Shown here piece after piece: positions 22,227 to 24,474 of a stretch of DNA of 24,474 nucleotides. Positions within the stretch are counted from its first letter, which is position 1. Each line of letters begins with the position of its first letter. The stretch comes from an uncultured Steroidobacter sp. (GTDB lineage: Bacteria; Pseudomonadota; Gammaproteobacteria; Steroidobacterales; Steroidobacteraceae). The stretch is taken from assembly GCA_946478975.1 (NCBI GenBank), contig CAMLEO010000083.1, forward strand, positions 1-24,474. Reading direction: 5' to 3'. The position numbers and the translations under genes were made by a program. The notes beneath the pieces were generated by a model. It searched no databases. It saw only the letters and a list, made by a program, of their open reading frames with translations, and had not been told where the DNA came from.

Positions 22227-24292
22227 GCGTGGCCGTCCGCGCCATCGTCGCAATGTTCTTTCTCTGTGCGTTCGTGCAGGCGCGCGCGGCGCAGGCCTCG
22301 CTGGAGATCGACGACTACTTTCGGTTGCAGCGGGTGACGGCGCTGGCGTTGTCGTCGGACGAGCGGTGGCTTGCATATATTGTCGAAACATATGCAGCGG
22401 ACGACACCCTCGTCCAACGCCTGCATTTGCGCTCGCTAACGGATGACAACGATACGGTGCTCGACGATCTGTCGGGTGCGTCGGAGCTGGTTTGGATCGC
22501 AGGCACGGATCGGTTTGCGTTCCTGAGCGATCGATCGGGATCGTCTCAAGTGTGGACTTACGATGTAAACACGAAGCGTCTGCAGGCGTCGACCGACAGT
22601 CCGCACCCGGTGATCGCCTTCGCCTTCAGCGCCGGTGGCAAGCGCCTTGCGTACGCGACGCGAGCGGCGCCGGCTCGGAGCAAGTCGCTGTACGATCGGT
22701 TCCGAGAAGACGAGCAGGGCATCGTAGTCGATGCGCAAACGACCAGTTCGCACGATTTCCTGAATCCCAACTGGAACACCACGGTGCGGCCGTCGCCGGC
22801 GACGTTGTGGATCGCTGCGGAAGGTGCGGTGTCGCAGGTGCCCGTGCCGGGCGAGCTGGCGGATACGGAGCCTGCGTTCTCATGGTCTGCCGATGGGCGA
22901 ATGCTGTCGCTTGCTCATATCGGGAACGATCTGCCAGAAAGTCAGCTGCGGAGTGAACGCAGCAGCGTTGGCGTGTTCGATGTGAAGACGCGTCGCTTTC
23001 GCACGTTGGCGAAGGCGTCGCCGCCGGTCGCCGGCGAGGCGGGAGTCTACTATTCGGGCGGTGAGTGGATTCCCGGAACTCACAACATCATTCTGCGTCG
23101 GGTGACGGAGCGCGATCCGTGGGTGAGCGATTCGTTTCCGGACTGGACGGTCACCAATGCGCTCGCAGACGAGCTGCCAACGGCCGCGCAGTGGCGGCCG
23201 ATCGAGTTGTATCCGCGTGGACTGCGTTTTGTGCCTCAGAGCGCGGGGCGCATCCTGCTGTCAAACACTCACAACGGGGTGCACTCGCTCTTTGAGCTGA
23301 CGCCCAACGGTGCTACGTCGGCCGAGTTGATGAGCGGCGTCGATGGCAGCAGCTCGTTGTTTCAGTTCGGCAGGGATTTTCACCGCGTCGTGTTCGTGAA
23401 TGAGAGTCTCACGCGACCGCCCGAGATCTATGCACACGTTCGCGGCGCGCCTGTACGCAAGCTCACCTCCTTGAACGACGAGATCGCCCGCAAGATTCAG
23501 TATCGCTCGCGCGAGGTCGCGTGGCAGAGCACGGATGGTGTGACGATCAAAGGTTGGCTGCTGGAGCCTGCAACGGCGCGAGGTCCCACACCGCTGATTA
23601 CATTCGTTCACGGCGGGCCGGCATTTCCTTTCCCGAATTCATTTGCGCCGTATCTTGCGATGTGGCCATTTCCGTTCGAATTGTTCGCGAATCGCGGCAT
23701 GGCCGTGTTCATTCCCAACTATCGTGGCACGCATACGTACGGGCGGGCCATCGCATCAGGCTCCGATGATCAAGCCGTGAATGACATTCTGAGCGGCATT
23801 CGATCGTTGATTGCCGGCGGCGTGGCCGATGAGCAGCGACTCGGTATCTGCGGGCACAGCCACGGAGGAATGCTCGGTCCACGCGCGATGGTAGCGGCGA
23901 AGAACTTTCGCGTCAGCTCTTTCGCGGAGGGCGTCGCGAGCAGCGTCGTGATGTATGAATTGATGAGCGGCCAGGCGAACCGAGAGATTCACGACGCCAT
24001 TCTCGGCGCGAGTCTGTACGACGCGCCGGAGCGTTACATCGCAGACTCACCCGACCTCAAGTTTGCAGGGATCGAGACAGCGAGCCTGTTCGAAGCGGGC
24101 GCCTACACTTCGGCGCTGCTGATGCTTGGCTTTCCCAAAGCGGCGGCACGCGCGGGTATGCCGACGGAGTTCGTCGTCTATCCGCGCACCGGTCACAACC
24201 TGGCGATTCCTTCGCTGATGCGAGAGTCCGCCAGGCGCAACCTGGCGTGGTTCGAGTCCCGGCTGTTGAACCCTCCGCCGCGCAGTCCTTAG
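22223..24292 (+). CDS. S9 (prolyl-oligopeptidase)-like protein, catalytic Asp not found
   Basis: This 689-residue exported protein has an N-terminal signal peptide (core AIVAMFFLCAFVQARA, about residues 8-23) and a beta-propeller-like region (about 30-430, for example VTALALSSDERWLAYIVE and FAFLSDRSGSSQVWTYDV). The C-terminal alpha/beta-hydrolase domain (about 435-685) has the oxyanion loop FVHGGP (461-466), nucleophile Ser546 in GHSHGG and His658 in YPRTGHN. In S9 peptidases the acid Asp lies in a GxxD motif some 30 residues before the His. Here that stretch reads LFEAGAYTSALLML, with no Asp. The start is GTG 22223, overlapping the receptor stop; GTG 22220 and 22229 are alternatives. It probably processes a peptide linked to the receptor's ligand, unless it has become a binding protein. 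Confidence 0.85.
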   Translation: MSVAVRAIVAMFFLCAFVQARAAQASLEIDDYFRLQRVTALALSSDERWLAYIVETYAADDTLVQRLHLRSLTDDNDTVLDDLSGASELVWIAGTDRFAFLSDRSGSSQVWTYDVNTKRLQASTDSPHPVIAFAFSAGGKRLAYATRAAPARSKSLYDRFREDEQGIVVDAQTTSSHDFLNPNWNTTVRPSPATLWIAAEGAVSQVPVPGELADTEPAFSWSADGRMLSLAHIGNDLPESQLRSERSSVGVFDVKTRRFRTLAKASPPVAGEAGVYYSGGEWIPGTHNIILRRVTERDPWVSDSFPDWTVTNALADELPTAAQWRPIELYPRGLRFVPQSAGRILLSNTHNGVHSLFELTPNGATSAELMSGVDGSSSLFQFGRDFHRVVFVNESLTRPPEIYAHVRGAPVRKLTSLNDEIARKIQYRSREVAWQSTDGVTIKGWLLEPATARGPTPLITFVHGGPAFPFPNSFAPYLAMWPFPFELFANRGMAVFIPNYRGTHTYGRAIASGSDDQAVNDILSGIRSLIAGGVADEQRLGICGHSHGGMLGPRAMVAAKNFRVSSFAEGVASSVVMYELMSGQANREIHDAILGASLYDAPERYIADSPDLKFAGIETASLFEAGAYTSALLMLGFPKAAARAGMPTEFVVYPRTGHNLAIPSLMRESARRNLAWFESRLLNPPPRSP

Positions 24293-24474
24293 GTCTTTTT
24301 GGGCGCAAACACGAGCTTGCCGCTTTTTGTTTCCTGCGGGTTCGGCGGCTTGGATTCGATCTTGTTGCGAGTCGCCTCCGACAGGCTGTTCCGTCGCACC
24401 CGGCCGGGATAGGAGTTCTTTTTGAACGACGCCGGACAGTTCACGAAGGTACCGACCGGATCTTCATAGGAGAT
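24289..24474 (-). CDS. C-terminal fragment of an unrecognised protein (runs off the right edge)
   Basis: The minus strand is open from the window edge to a TAA at 24289-24291, giving 61 residues. The fragment is hydrophilic and basic. It contains YEDPVGTFVNCPASFKKNS, followed by RRNSLSEATRNKIESKPPNP, and ends in KLVFAPKKT. I do not recognise the family, and no start codon is visible within the window. Support comes from the continuous frame and from the arrangement: its stop overlaps the S9 gene's TAG as TTAG, like other convergent pairs here. A chance open frame of 61 codons in GC-rich DNA is possible. Confidence 0.5.
   Translation of the reverse strand: MSYEDPVGTFVNCPASFKKNSYPGRVRRNSLSEATRNKIESKPPNPQETKSGKLVFAPKKT

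Noticed and set aside
20961..22391. 476-codon open frame opposite the STN-type TonB receptor
   Set aside because: It lies antisense to a well-supported receptor and the peptidase start; composition is Arg/Gln-rich as expected for a shadow frame.

Overview
This is a compact, GC-rich bacterial chromosome segment with 17 protein-coding genes plus one gene fragment at the right edge. I see no RNA genes, insertion sequences, prophage or CRISPR, and no gene-free stretch longer than about 150 bp. Gene content (TonB-dependent receptors of the Xanthomonas/Caulobacter class, tryptophan-halogenase-like flavoenzymes, an ECF sigma/FecR pair, DbpA, a GH74-type secreted hydrolase, an S9 peptidase) suggests an environmental proteobacterium. 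A gammaproteobacterium near Xanthomonadales, Nevskiales or Steroidobacterales is my best guess. That is an inference from gene types, not from a marker gene.

Left part (1-4414, + strand): the end of a MacB-like ABC permease overlaps a HlyD-type periplasmic adaptor. Two DEAD-box RNA helicases follow, DbpA-like and RhlE-like, only 2 nt apart.

Halogenase block (4392-12567): on the minus strand, reading from 11127 down to 4392, lie a TonB-dependent receptor, a canonical flavin-dependent tryptophan-halogenase homologue, a second halogenase homologue that has lost its signature residues, and a small 2OG-Fe(II) dioxygenase. The last three genes are joined by 4-nt ATGA overlaps. A TPR/2OG-Fe(II) oxygenase is transcribed divergently from the receptor. 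Together these look like an uptake-and-tailoring system for an unknown, probably indole- or peptide-like, substrate.

Regulator and catabolic block (12564-15703): an AraC/GyrI-like regulator diverges from a TetR regulator. The TetR gene is followed by an SDR oxidoreductase and a SnoaL/NTF2-like protein. A 10-bp inverted repeat brackets the TetR promoter region.

Secreted hydrolase and cell-surface signalling block (15708-24292): a GH74-type BNR-repeat glycosidase diverges from an ECF sigma factor, FecR, a TonB-dependent transducer with an STN domain, and an S9 prolyl-oligopeptidase-like protein. The same bipartite element, GAGGTAGCCA-N15-CGCTCTA, occurs upstream of the sigma gene and again upstream of the transducer. 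In both places it lies exactly 42 nt before the start codon. This is strong internal evidence for the promoter recognised by the sigma factor and for an autoregulated FecI/FecR/FecA-type circuit. The peptidase keeps its catalytic Ser and His but appears to lack the usual Asp.

Convergent gene pairs are packed extremely tightly, with stop codons overlapping as CTAG and TTAG and one 23-nt overlap.
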